Source: Malurus cyaneus samueli (lineage: Eukaryota; Chordata; Aves; Passeriformes; Maluridae). From it: DNA of 64,000 nt. The notes beneath the pieces are model-generated. The model was not told the DNA's origin, searched no databases, and saw only the letters and a list, made by a program, of their open reading frames with translations. Positions 35,381 to 46,300 of this stretch are shown here, piece after piece; within the stretch, counting starts at the first letter, position 1; each line of letters starts with the position of its first letter. The DNA is taken from assembly GCA_009741485.1 (NCBI GenBank), contig CM019236.1, positions 67,357,402 to 67,421,401 on the forward strand, read 5' to 3'. The position numbers and the translations under genes were made by a program.

Positions 35381-36090
35381 AGAGTTAGGGCTGGTGTCCT
35401 GAGGCCCGAGTCATAGGCCTCAGCCAGAGCCGACTCATGGGATGGACCCTGCGCATCAGGTGACTGACACCATCGGTGTTATGTAGCTAAAAACAGATGA
35501 CTGAGGGGCTTGTGCCAGTTGTTTATAACCTTGTGTAGGTATCTGCAAGAGATGTATCATTTAAAGAAATTTTTCCAATTGACATGAACAGGGTTATATT
35601 TGTAGAATATTTTAAGGGAAAACACTCGCAGCTGAGGCCTGGCCCCGGCTGGTCGAGAAGCATGCCATCAGATCCAGGAGTTTCTGTGCTAAAAATTTAA
35701 TCAATTCACTTTGACTTGATGATTTGGGCCTATAAAAGCTGGATCCACTTTCAGAGGTAATTTGGAGACCTCACCTAGAGACTTTTGCACAGTGCAGGAT
35801 TTTCCCATGCCGGGAAGGATTCTCCCGATCCTCGCTGTGAAATGTGGTTCCTCAGTGACTGCGGATTCTGGATGATGGTAAAGTATTTAGGTCACTGGCA
35901 ATAGATCTTTCACAATCCTTTCTCTCATACAACAATTATCATAGGTGTGTTATCTTGCTTACTTTTGCTTGTTGCTAGAACCAATAGTGTAGTTTTATTG
36001 GATGCATAATTTTACTTTTGCGCTGCCTTAATATTCATAGTAAATAAGAATTTTTCCATTTGGTGTCGTGTTGTCCTTTAAATCATCCCC
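35380..36090 (+). mobile_element. Putative LTR with TATA box
   Basis: A CG-richer block in AT-rich surroundings. It has repeated ctgaggcc/cagcc words, a TATA-like gggcctataaaagctgg at about 35726, a downstream cysteine-poor leader-like region and, after about 36080, a catcaactggcagaacaagg stretch. The last could be a primer-binding-site-like junction. Ends and target duplications could not be fixed. It could be a solo LTR or LTR plus leader of an old retrovirus-like element. Confidence 0.35.
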
Positions 36091-36965
36091 ATCAACTGGC
36101 AGAACAAGGGCCTAAATCCTACTGGAATCAACATTTCTCAGACATGTTGGAGTTTCCTGAGGAGTGGCTTGTGTACCTCATCTTTTTCAACAATACAATT
36201 GCCATGGGTGTAAAAGAGGAAACTAACCAAGTATTTTGAGTTTTCCTGAGAGGAACAAAGCTCTTGGACACAATTATTCCCATGGAACTCAGAGTAAAAA
36301 TTCCAGCAAGCTGAAGACACCTTCATGAATGGATTATTGGGTTTATACTTTTGCCTGTGAGGGTCTTGTAAGTCCAGATGGTCTTATCAGCCCTATTTCT
36401 GCATATTTCTGGCAACCAGGGGAATCCTGCTTGAACCTGTGAGGAAATGTTTTTGGAAAGCAGAATTTGATTTCTATTTTTCTCCTTGGGGCAGCTTTAT
36501 AACATCAGCTGAGCCTCTCTCAAGCCTGACATCTCTGATTGTTGCAGCAAAACAATTAAAGGCAGACAGGGAGACACTGGCACTTCCAGGCACGCGGCTT
36601 TCTCCGGTGCCAGCTGTGAGTGGGAATCAGAATAAAATCTCCATAAGATCTCAATTCCATAGGAAGATTCCCTTCCTTTTCACTGTTGTTTTCAGTTGTT
36701 TGATAAGGATGTAAAGCTCTTTTTTATTTTTTTTTAATGTGGCTTGGAATTGGATAAGGATCTCCTTCATTCGCAAACTCCGGACCAAAGTGTCCGGAAT
36801 TTGGAAAAGTTTGGAATATGTCCCACGGGGCAGTTTTTTAACCCAGGTATGGTACTTCTAGATAAGAAAGAAAGAGCAATGGCATTTGCAGCCAAAACTT
36901 AACAAAGAGTGGGACAGACAAAACATCCTGTGGAGATACAGGACTTCTACTGTTACCAGAGATCA

Positions 36966-37600
36966 TTCCAATTGGTTTTGTATCACTCATTGCAACCTCT
37001 TTGCCTGGATTAGCCTTGCTCTACAAATGCAGAAAGACAGGCGAGGTTGCTCCCAAATTTTTGTTCTGCTCAACTCATTTAAATTTGCAACTGAATGTGT
37101 GTCTGCAGTTGAGGTGATAAGAAAAAAATAGGCTGTGGCATTCCACAAAAGGAATCACTTGTCTGCATTTCACAGACGCCTCTTGTCATGGTTTTGCTTG
37201 GTCCAATTTTGTGGTGGGGGATGGGGATCAAGAAACCACAAAGATGGCTGCTGTGAGAAGTCCTAGGGGTGTCTCCTTCTTCTTCTTCTCCAGCAAAGGG
37301 AGGCCTGCCCTCCTGTGTTTCAGAGCCAACCCATCCATTGGTTTCTGAGTTGATGGACAGGCTGACCATTCAGGCCTGGGCCAATTACACAGGATAGTTA
37401 CACCTCTTGGATGACGTATTTTGTAGTATTTAAGAAAGAATTCATAACAAGATAGTTGCGGCCTGCCATGTTTAGGTAATTGATAGCATGTAGTTTTATA
37501 TCTTGCACTGGAAAGAAACAGAGCCAGTGAGGGTGAGGAGATGTAGAAGAGAAAATATTTGGAGACACTCAAGATCGCATAATCACAGAGTATAGGTGAT
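36966..37600. repeat. Second copy of 21088-21690, with truncated solo LTR
   Basis: It begins at ccaattggttttgtatcactc, exactly where the first copy leaves the plus-strand family exon. The LTR start tgtcatgg is at 37184, preceded by cctct as in the first copy. After about 37560 the sequence becomes irregular and at about 37620 jumps to the counterpart of 22641, so about 0.95 kb of the LTR and its 3' flank is missing. Confidence 0.75.
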
Positions 37601-37925
37601 ATGCTAGCTAGCCCTTTTTTTAGAATGAGGAAAACTACCCAAAAAGTGTTGTTTTATGACATTTAAAAATATACTACATAAAAATTAACAACTGTGATAC
37701 ATGAGAATTAAAAAGACCCAAATGTTTCAGTATACTAATAATGAGAAACACAGGAATGGGAAAATACATAACTGCACTACAATGCAAAGGTAGAACTGTA
37801 CTTTAATGACCTCTTTTTACATTACTACATTTTTTTCCTTCTAATGGGAAGCTTGGATATTGCTTAAGAGAACTGACAAAACTCTGAAAATTAAATCTCA
37901 TTTCTTCTGGTGCTGGGTAAGTCAT

Positions 37926-39175
37926 TCAGCTGGAAGACCTGGGTGAAGGCAAAGAACTGCTTCTGCGTCGTCTGAGACTGGAGGATGGGTTGTTGGAAGA
38001 CATAGTATAAGTTCTGTGTGGAATATGGAAGGATGAGTCATTTGATAACCCCACATTGGCTCCAGACATGGTATGAGTTCTGCAGGGTATCACACCGGAG
38101 GATATGCTCATGGAAGTCGCAGCACCACTCCTGCTTGCTGTCACACTAGAGGGTATGTTGGGTGCAGAAAGGGTATAAGTTCTGTAGCGTGTCACATTGG
38201 AAGATGCAGACTCAGTGCCACTTCTTTCAGCTGTCATACCAGAGGCTGTGTTAGGTCCAGACATAGTATAAGTGTGGTAGCGTATCACATTGGAAGGTGT
38301 GTCTGCTGCAGACCCAGTACCAGTCCTGCTGGGTGTCACACCAGAGGCTGTGTTAGGTCCAGACATGGTGTAAGTATTGTACCGTATCACATTGGAAGAT
38401 GTGTCTGCTGCAGGCCCAATACCACTCCTGTTCGGTGTCATACTGGAGGACAGGTCGGGTCTAGACACAGTGTAAGATCTGTAGGGTATCGCATTGGAGG
38501 ATGTGTCCATTTCTGACATAGTACCAGTCCTCCTGGGTGTTATAGGGGAGGGTAGGTCGGATCCAGACGCTGAGTAAGTTCTGTAGTGTGTCACATTGGA
38601 GAATGTGCCCGCTGCAGACCCTGTACCAGTCCTGCTGGGTGTCACACCAGAGGCTGTGTCAGGTCCAGATGCTGAGTAAGTTCTGTAGTGTGTCACATTG
38701 GAGAATGTGCCCGCTGCAGACCCTGTACCAGTCTGCTGGGTGTCACACCAGAGGCTGTGTCAGGTCCAGATGCTGAGTAAGTTCTGTAGTGTGTCACATT
38801 GGAGAATGTGCCCGCTGCAGACCCTGTACCAGTCCTGCTGGGTGTCACACCAGAGGCTGTGTCAGGTCCAGATGCTGAGTAAGTTCTGTAGTGTGTCACA
38901 TTGGAGAATGTGCCGCTGCAGACCCTGTACCAGTCTGCTGGGTGTCACACCAGAGGCTGTGTCAGGTCCAGATGCTGAGTAAGTTCTGTAGTGTGTCACA
39001 TTGGAGAATGTGCCCGCTGCAGACCCTATACCAGTCCTGCTGGGTGTCACACCAGAGGCTGTGTCAGGTCCAGATGCTGAGTAAGTTCTGTAGTGTGTCC
39101 GGGAATCTGGGGCATGACTCTGGGTAAGCTGGCTCTCTAGCCCAAAGCTAAAACATCTACGCTCTCTCCCACGTG
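37926..39175 (-). CDS. CCDC171: CCDC171-like terminal exon: 34-residue tandem repeats
   Basis: The acceptor tgttttattccag ends at 39176. A phase-1 join from the previous exon gives an in-frame start (ARGRERRCFSFGLESQL). About eleven 102-bp units follow, each two 17-residue halves, of type THYRTYSASGPDTASGV and TPSRTGTGSAAGTFSNV. The 5' units are almost identical and the 3' units diverged. The tail is basic and serine-rich (LRRRRSSSLPSPRSSS) before the stop at 37926-37928. The unit spacing is 102, 100, 102, 101 and 102 bp for the five youngest units, so one or two bases are missing near 38730 and 38910-38935. The frame is restored afterwards, and these may be sequencing errors. Tyr/Ser/Thr-rich, presumably disordered. 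Confidence 0.7.
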
Positions 39176-40316
39176 CTGGAATAAAACAAAGAAAAACAAA
39201 TCAAGAAAGAATCTACATGTGCTATTAAGTACCTCTCACCAAGGTATGTATATGAGGTACTTAAAATCGTTTTCTTCTTGCCTTAAGCACTTATTTGAAA
39301 CACATGGTGCCTATTGTATTTAATTTAATTAATTAATTAATTAAACACATGACATATGTATCAATCTTTAATAGACAAAGGACGTTAGCTCAAGTATCTT
39401 GCCCTAGGAATTGTTGGAAACAATAGCCTATTTTATTTGAAGTGCTATAAATACTTACAGAGATATTTTACTCTTCATCATTATAGTTCCTATGGCATGT
39501 TTTTTTAGTTAGGTTAACAAACTTATTCTACATTTATTTTACATTCTACTATTATTTTAAACTGTGAGATTTATACTATTTGGTTACAACTATTACTCAT
39601 GGAAGCAAAGCCTCATGACTAGGTGAGCATTTGCACTGGGATACCTGCATTTCTTGGCTAGGCAGCAATTGTCAAGCAAGGCCAAATTGATTAAAATCAG
39701 GTAAGAAATGTAAATATTCCAGTTTAAAAAGCAGTTCCTAAAAGATATCACTTTTTGGTGTATTCAGTATTACAGAGACTTACAGCTTAGTTAAATTATC
39801 AATACAGTTTTCTGGCTTTGCCTTTACTGAAATCTCCATTTTTTTCACGTCTGTAATCATGTCAATATTTGGGTAATTCTCTTTTGTGGCCTGTAAGATT
39901 TTTCTTTACTTACTATCGCTGTAAAGACATTCACATGAATCACAGCAAATAAACCATCCACTAATAATTAACAGTACAAAGCAAGAGCCACAATTATTTG
40001 AGGTCCATAGTTATTGAATTCTGTCCTAGGCTACTTCCAAGAAAACCCTGGAAGACAGATTGTGACAAAACAAATAACAAGTCTGATTACTTTCTACAAC
40101 TTCAGAGAAAGTAAATTTAAAAAAACCAAGGAAATGCACAGAACTGAAATGGTTATGATTTCAAGAAAAGGGTGTTATAAAAATGTTAATGGTTCACAAC
40201 ACAAAGAAATTAAAAAGCCTTTGGAAAGAAAGAAAGAAAGAGAAAAAGGCGTGGAAGGAAGGCGCGGAAGGAAGGAAGGCGCGAAAGGAAGGAAGGCGCG
40301 GAAGGAAGGAAGGCGC

Positions 40317-40374
<58 letters not shown>

Positions 40375-43300
40375 AGCTAAAAATTGTAATTAAAAAAGAA
40401 TCTAAAACCAAACACCCACCTAGCCACTGCTACCTTCCCTCCAAAACCAAAAAAATACAACCAAACGAGGAACCAAACCAAACGAAAAAATTTCCAAGCA
40501 AATAGGGAACAAAAAGAAAAAAATACAGTAGTAGTTTTAATCTCTGTGTTAGTTTTCACTAACCCCTTTCTCTTCTGAAAAATGTTTCAGATTGTTTCTG
40601 TTAGCACCACTTTTATTGCTCCATTATGTTTATAATGAAGTATCATTTGTATTTGCTGACAGCAGCTGTGCAGCACCAAGAGAGATGCTGGTTGTGAAAC
40701 CACATCCAAGTGACTGTAAATGCTAGAAAAGCAGACTTACCATCACGGGCATGAGGTGTACTGACTGCTTGAGGCACAAAACGAGATGAAACACGTTCTT
40801 CACGAGGTGTACTGACTGCTTGGGGTGCAAAACGAAGCTGAACAGAATCTTCACGAGGTGTACTGACTGCCTGGGGTGCAAACTGAGACTGAAAAGATTC
40901 TTCACGTGGTGTACCGACTGTGTAGGTTGAAAAGCGAGGCTGAAAAGAATCTTCGCGTGGTGAAACAACTGTGTAGGTTGAAAAGCGAGGCTGAAAAGAT
41001 CCTTCGCGTGGTGTACCGACTGTGTAGGTTGAAAAGCGAGGCTGAAAAGAATCTTCGCCTGGTGTACTGACTGTGTAGGTTGAAAAGCGAGGCTGAAAAG
41101 AGCCTTCGCGTGGTGTACTGGCTGTGTAGGTTGAATAGCGAGGCTGAAAAGAATCTTCGCGTGGCATACTGGCTATGTAGGTTTTAAAGTGAGGCCGAAA
41201 AGATCCATCGCGTGGTGTACTGGATGCGTAGCTTGAAAAGCGAGGCTGAAAAGAACCGTCGCCTGGTGTACCGTCTGTGTAGGTTGAAAAGCGAGACTGA
41301 GAAGATTCTTCACGTGGTGTACTGACTGCTTGGAGTGCAAAGCAAGGCTGAAAATATCCATCGCGAGGTGTACTGGCTTCTTGGGGTGCAATACGACCAT
41401 CAGTGGCATGTACATGAGATGTACTGGCTGTTTGGGGTGCAACACTACCGTCAGTGGTATGTACATGAGATGTACTGGCTCCTTGGGATGAAACACTACT
41501 ATCAGCGGCATGTACATGAGGTACACTGACTGCTTGGGGTGAAACACGACCATCAGTGGCATGTACATGAGGTGCACTGGCTGCTTGAGGTGCAACACGA
41601 CCATCAATGGCATGTTCATGAGGCATACTGATTGCTAGAGGTGCAGGGCGAAGCTGAGAAGATTCTGGTCGTCTTGTTAATGCTTCAATTGTGAAAGCTA
41701 TCAGGTGGTAGATATTCACAAAACTTGTAAGCACAGCCTTTAAATAAAAATGAAAGAAATCATCAGTGCTACGCAAGCTATGCTTAAATGCCAAATAGCA
41801 TATATCCAAATTCATTGCAGAGGACATAGTTTTTATTCATCAGAGAAATCAAATGAAATTTGTAAGCCAGGTGATATTTCAGTCCCAGGACTTTAACATT
41901 AAAAAGGTCTAATACTGTATTTTGTATTTCTTCTAAAATCTTAAAGGAAATGACTGTACACCCCAGATAGAAAATGTTTTGATGAGATGCTTTCAAGCAT
42001 GAAGTGCAGCACTGAACAGTTGATACCATTTTTCATTTTATTTAAATGCAAGACTCAGTGTAGGTTCAATTCCTGTTCACAAAAGATTACCACACGGTTT
42101 CAGGCAAATGTTCATACTTCCAAAATAAGTCTATTTACTAATCTTTCCATTCTGCAGCAAAAGAATTAATTTGGCAGAAACAAAATAAACACTGTAAACC
42201 TACAGGCCTCTGAAAACAAATAATCTGATTACAATATAGCTGGGGAAATGTAATTGTTTTCATGTATGTAGTGGAAGAATGTCCCAGTTGTGTAATACTG
42301 ATTCGATGGATGATAAAATTAGCAGCACAGGAGAGCACAAATGATCTGTCAGTACTGATAACTTTATACCTACTCTGACTAGTCTCAACTATCTGTTCAG
42401 ACTCTTGGTCTTCTTTACAATGGTTAATCACATTTTAGAAGTTATAGTTTTCTCCTTCAGACAGCATGAAATTGGCCTTTTGAATGTAAATGGTGGTATA
42501 GATAAAAATCAACTTAGCAGCACAAATGGGTGTTTACAATGATTTTTGCAGTTTTCCTTCCTTTGGTTTCACACTACTGCTTTTCAGAATAGAAATTAAT
42601 GTAGCTGCAAGCAATAAAATTATTTCATTATGAAGCGTAGGAAACAGCAGTGGCAAATTAACCTCAACACATATTTTTTTGTCAGAAAGATTCTCCAAAA
42701 TGCCTTGATGCTATGGTCCTAAAAGAGGATTCTTGTAGATTTTAAGGCTTTTAATTGAAATATGCTTGTCACAGATTGATTAAGGCAGTTCTAGAGGATG
42801 TGCCTGCAAACTATGCCACTGCTTTTAATATCATGTGTCCCTAAAGTGATTCCTTACTGCTTACCCCACTCAAATTTGCAGGATTGTACAGCTTGACACA
42901 GAGTAAAATTAAAGTTAATTAGGTGACTCCTGGCTATAAAAGGCAAACGTGATCATAAAACCTCAATAATGTACTACTAAAGTTGTCTAACAGGAACTGG
43001 AGATGAGGGAAGAGGAGAGAGAGATGGGAAAGGGGAAAGAAAGACGGGGAAAGGGAGAAGGAGAAAAAGAGAGAGAGAAGAAAAGGGAAAGAGAAAACTA
43101 AGTTCAGTGACACAGACTGTGAACCATTGGTGCCGTTTGTGTATGCCCCAAGTTACCAAGTACCCCTGAAGCTGCCAGGTGAACAAGAGCTTTATTATTC
43201 TGCCTCATCAGCAAGCTCCCCAGCACGTACTTCATTTAGCGTTAGTTATACCTCAAGCACTTTGTACAAACGTGAAATGCAACATTTTGTATTTCTGACT

Positions 43301-46300
43301 CTCTTTTAGAAAGGAAGAGAGAACTGGCTGCCCTGCAGATGCTTCTGCAATCATTGTGAGCTCTAAAAAGAAGAAGCTAATGCTACCAAATTAGAAAGGC
43401 AGGATTTAAAAGCTGGTGATTGCCACAATGCCTCCTTTGAAAAGACTCTACCCATGGAACATCTTGTACAGCTCTAAAATGGATCATCACTGTGCTGGGG
43501 AAACATTCAGAATTCTACTCTTTGACAGAAAAGTTCAGCTGTGCTAATTAAGGTTCACAGGTACCTCAAGGCATTACATATTACTTATTTACATATTTTA
43601 GTGTGGAAACTTTGTATTGCACACATGATTGGTATCTTTATCACACTGGAATGCATGTGTGCATGCAAGAGGGCAACAATGAAAGATTTCCAGCTTAGAA
43701 TCTACCTTTGTTGAGTGCTTGATTTTGTGATCCTGATCCTGCAATTATATACTGCATTAGAAAGTAAAATCTACAGTAAATTAGAAAGAATTACTGCAGA
43801 AATGTACATACTGTATGGAATACTTGCATTGCCTAAGTTCCTTGCACTTCACTTGATTACCTGTCCTCTCTCTATTTCGGACAGAAAAGCACAATGAAAG
43901 AAATATGTGCTCACTCTGCCTTTTGTTCTTTCATTGGGGAAAAAAATACTCTGTCTTAGCACTAACGTATTCCGCACAACTGTAAAGACTAAGGTATAAT
44001 TTCTGTAGAAGACATCAAACTTAAAAACAATCAGGAGACGTTTCATTGAATCCATGTTCAGAGCTAAAATATGGCACATTTTCGGTTAATTTCTCTTTTT
44101 TCCCACTTGTGGTTTTCTCCTAACAAAATACATCTTTTGAAATATGCAAGTCTATAAACCTACATGGACAAAATAACTTCCATATTCAAGCATTTTAAAT
44201 AGCAGTTTATTTTAAATGAGGAATACTCAAAATCCACAGTTAATTCTGCAATTATGGGTTGAAAAAAATCTGATACTGACCAAGGAGCACGATAATCTTA
44301 TCCCGTTTGTTTGGTTTTGTTTGTTTGTTTGTGGGATACTTACTTGGGTTTTGTTTTATTTATGGAGTTTTTAAAAATTAATCTTGTGTATATTAAGGGG
44401 GAATAAAAGGGATGTTAATTTTCAGTTATATATGCATTTCTCCATGTTCATATTCACATTAGTTATTTAACACTATTGGCAAATTTAGAAGTTCCCATCA
44501 CCTCTGAAACAACATATGCAAGAGTATATATGGAAGTTATATGTCTTTCAACTGTTGACTACAATAGCTTTGACACTTTCTGCTCTTCACACGTTCAGAG
44601 CAGTCTACCTGCTTGTTCTATCACAGAAGCAAAAAATGAAAGAAGATTTTGAAAAAAATGAAATAGGATTGGTTTAGACACTAACCTGAAATGCTACAGC
44701 TTCTGGCCTGCCCCTGAATGCTTCCTCTGGAAAGACCTCCAGCTGCAGCACGGGGAGCTGCAGATTTGTGGCTGCAGCATTTGATGACAAGATCTCTTCT
44801 CTGAGCTAAAGGGAAAAAACCTAGCATCAGTGGTGATTCTCCTTCAAACACATTCACTGGGATGAACTGGTCCCCTTGAGCTGGTTGAGTGGACTTGCAT
44901 CTACCACTGGGCCAAAAGTCCATGGATAAATTAAGAGTGATTGATTTTTCATTGCAAATAACCTCTAATTCAGAATGCTGGGAGAGAATGCTACAAAAGC
45001 ATCTTGCCCTGGTCTGAAATGAGAAAGACCAAAGACATGGCATATACAAATTAATGTATAAACACAGCACTTTTTGCATGACATCTGTTTCCAAAGTCTA
45101 AAAGAAGCCAGTATGAAGACGGAGGTTGCAGAATATCAGCACAATTTGTTTCAGATGAGACACATAGTTTACTTTCTGTCACTTTCAACAAAAGTTGAAG
45201 GAAACAGAGACTTGAAAAAGACATGCAAAAATTAAGTTAACCACAGTTTTGGAGAACACAGAAGCTAAAATAAATAATAAATTCCTCTGTTTCTAGGAAT
45301 TAAAGATGTAGCTAGGGAAATTGACACTCCAAAGTAACAAAAACACTTATTTTTCTCTGTGCTGCTCTAAATTAAAAACAGTTATAGAACAATCTGCCAT
45401 TAGAGCTGTAGTTGAAAATAACCCTTTCTCCTAAAAAGTGTTTTTTTGGTTGGATTTTAAATAATCCTGTACCAGGGCAGAATGTCACAATTCAAAGAGA
45501 CAACTTGAGATTATTATGAGATTTAAAATGCTTTTTTAAAAAAAAAAATAACGAAAGTTTCTGACCACAGGTAATGACTTAGTGCCTTTTTGTTTCCTAT
45601 TTATGACTTTTAAGAGGTTAAAGTAGCACATGCAAAGCCAGATGTTTTATGGCCACTTTGTATGTGACCTCACCCTTCTCAGCAGAGTTAACTCCACAAT
45701 AATTTGCCAGTTGTTTGGAAGTTCCATTAATCTTCACTTGGCAAATAGAAACAGGGCTTAGTCAGGGGAGGAAAAGGGGTATAGTCATAACTTCTACAAT
45801 CAGAGTAAGTTGTTTGTGTACTAGAAACTTGCATTTTATTTCACTGGGGTTTTTTAAGATGGAAGAAGTTGATGGGGGATAACTTCGACTCTTAGGAAAG
45901 GAAGCTGCTTTTTAACAACTCTCCTTCCCTGAGAATAAACAGGGAAGAATAAACAGAATAAAAGTTCTAAAGCTTTGGCTTGTTTGGAAACACAAATCAG
46001 GGGGAACACTTCCAAGTCTTACCGCATTCATGGTGGCTTCCACAACTCTCATATCATTAATGAGCACCTCTTTGTCTCTGTTATAAAAGAAAACGGAAAA
46101 AGACCAAGATCAACACAGTAACTTTATGGAACTGAAGCTCTACCAATGCAGAAATTAATCTTTTCCTACATTATTACTGTCATGTCTTGTAAAATAATTG
46201 TTGATAACTCAAACTGTTAGAATTTTCCCTCTCTTTTTCGTATCTCCTGTTCAAACTCTAAAAATAGTTGATATATCACTGTTTGGTGCATTTCTGTATG

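Noticed and set aside
38591..39098. Regular 102-bp repeats that could be taken for a CRISPR-like array
   Set aside because: The repeats have no distinct spacers, lie in a eukaryotic exon and encode a continuous protein repeat in phase with CCDC171.
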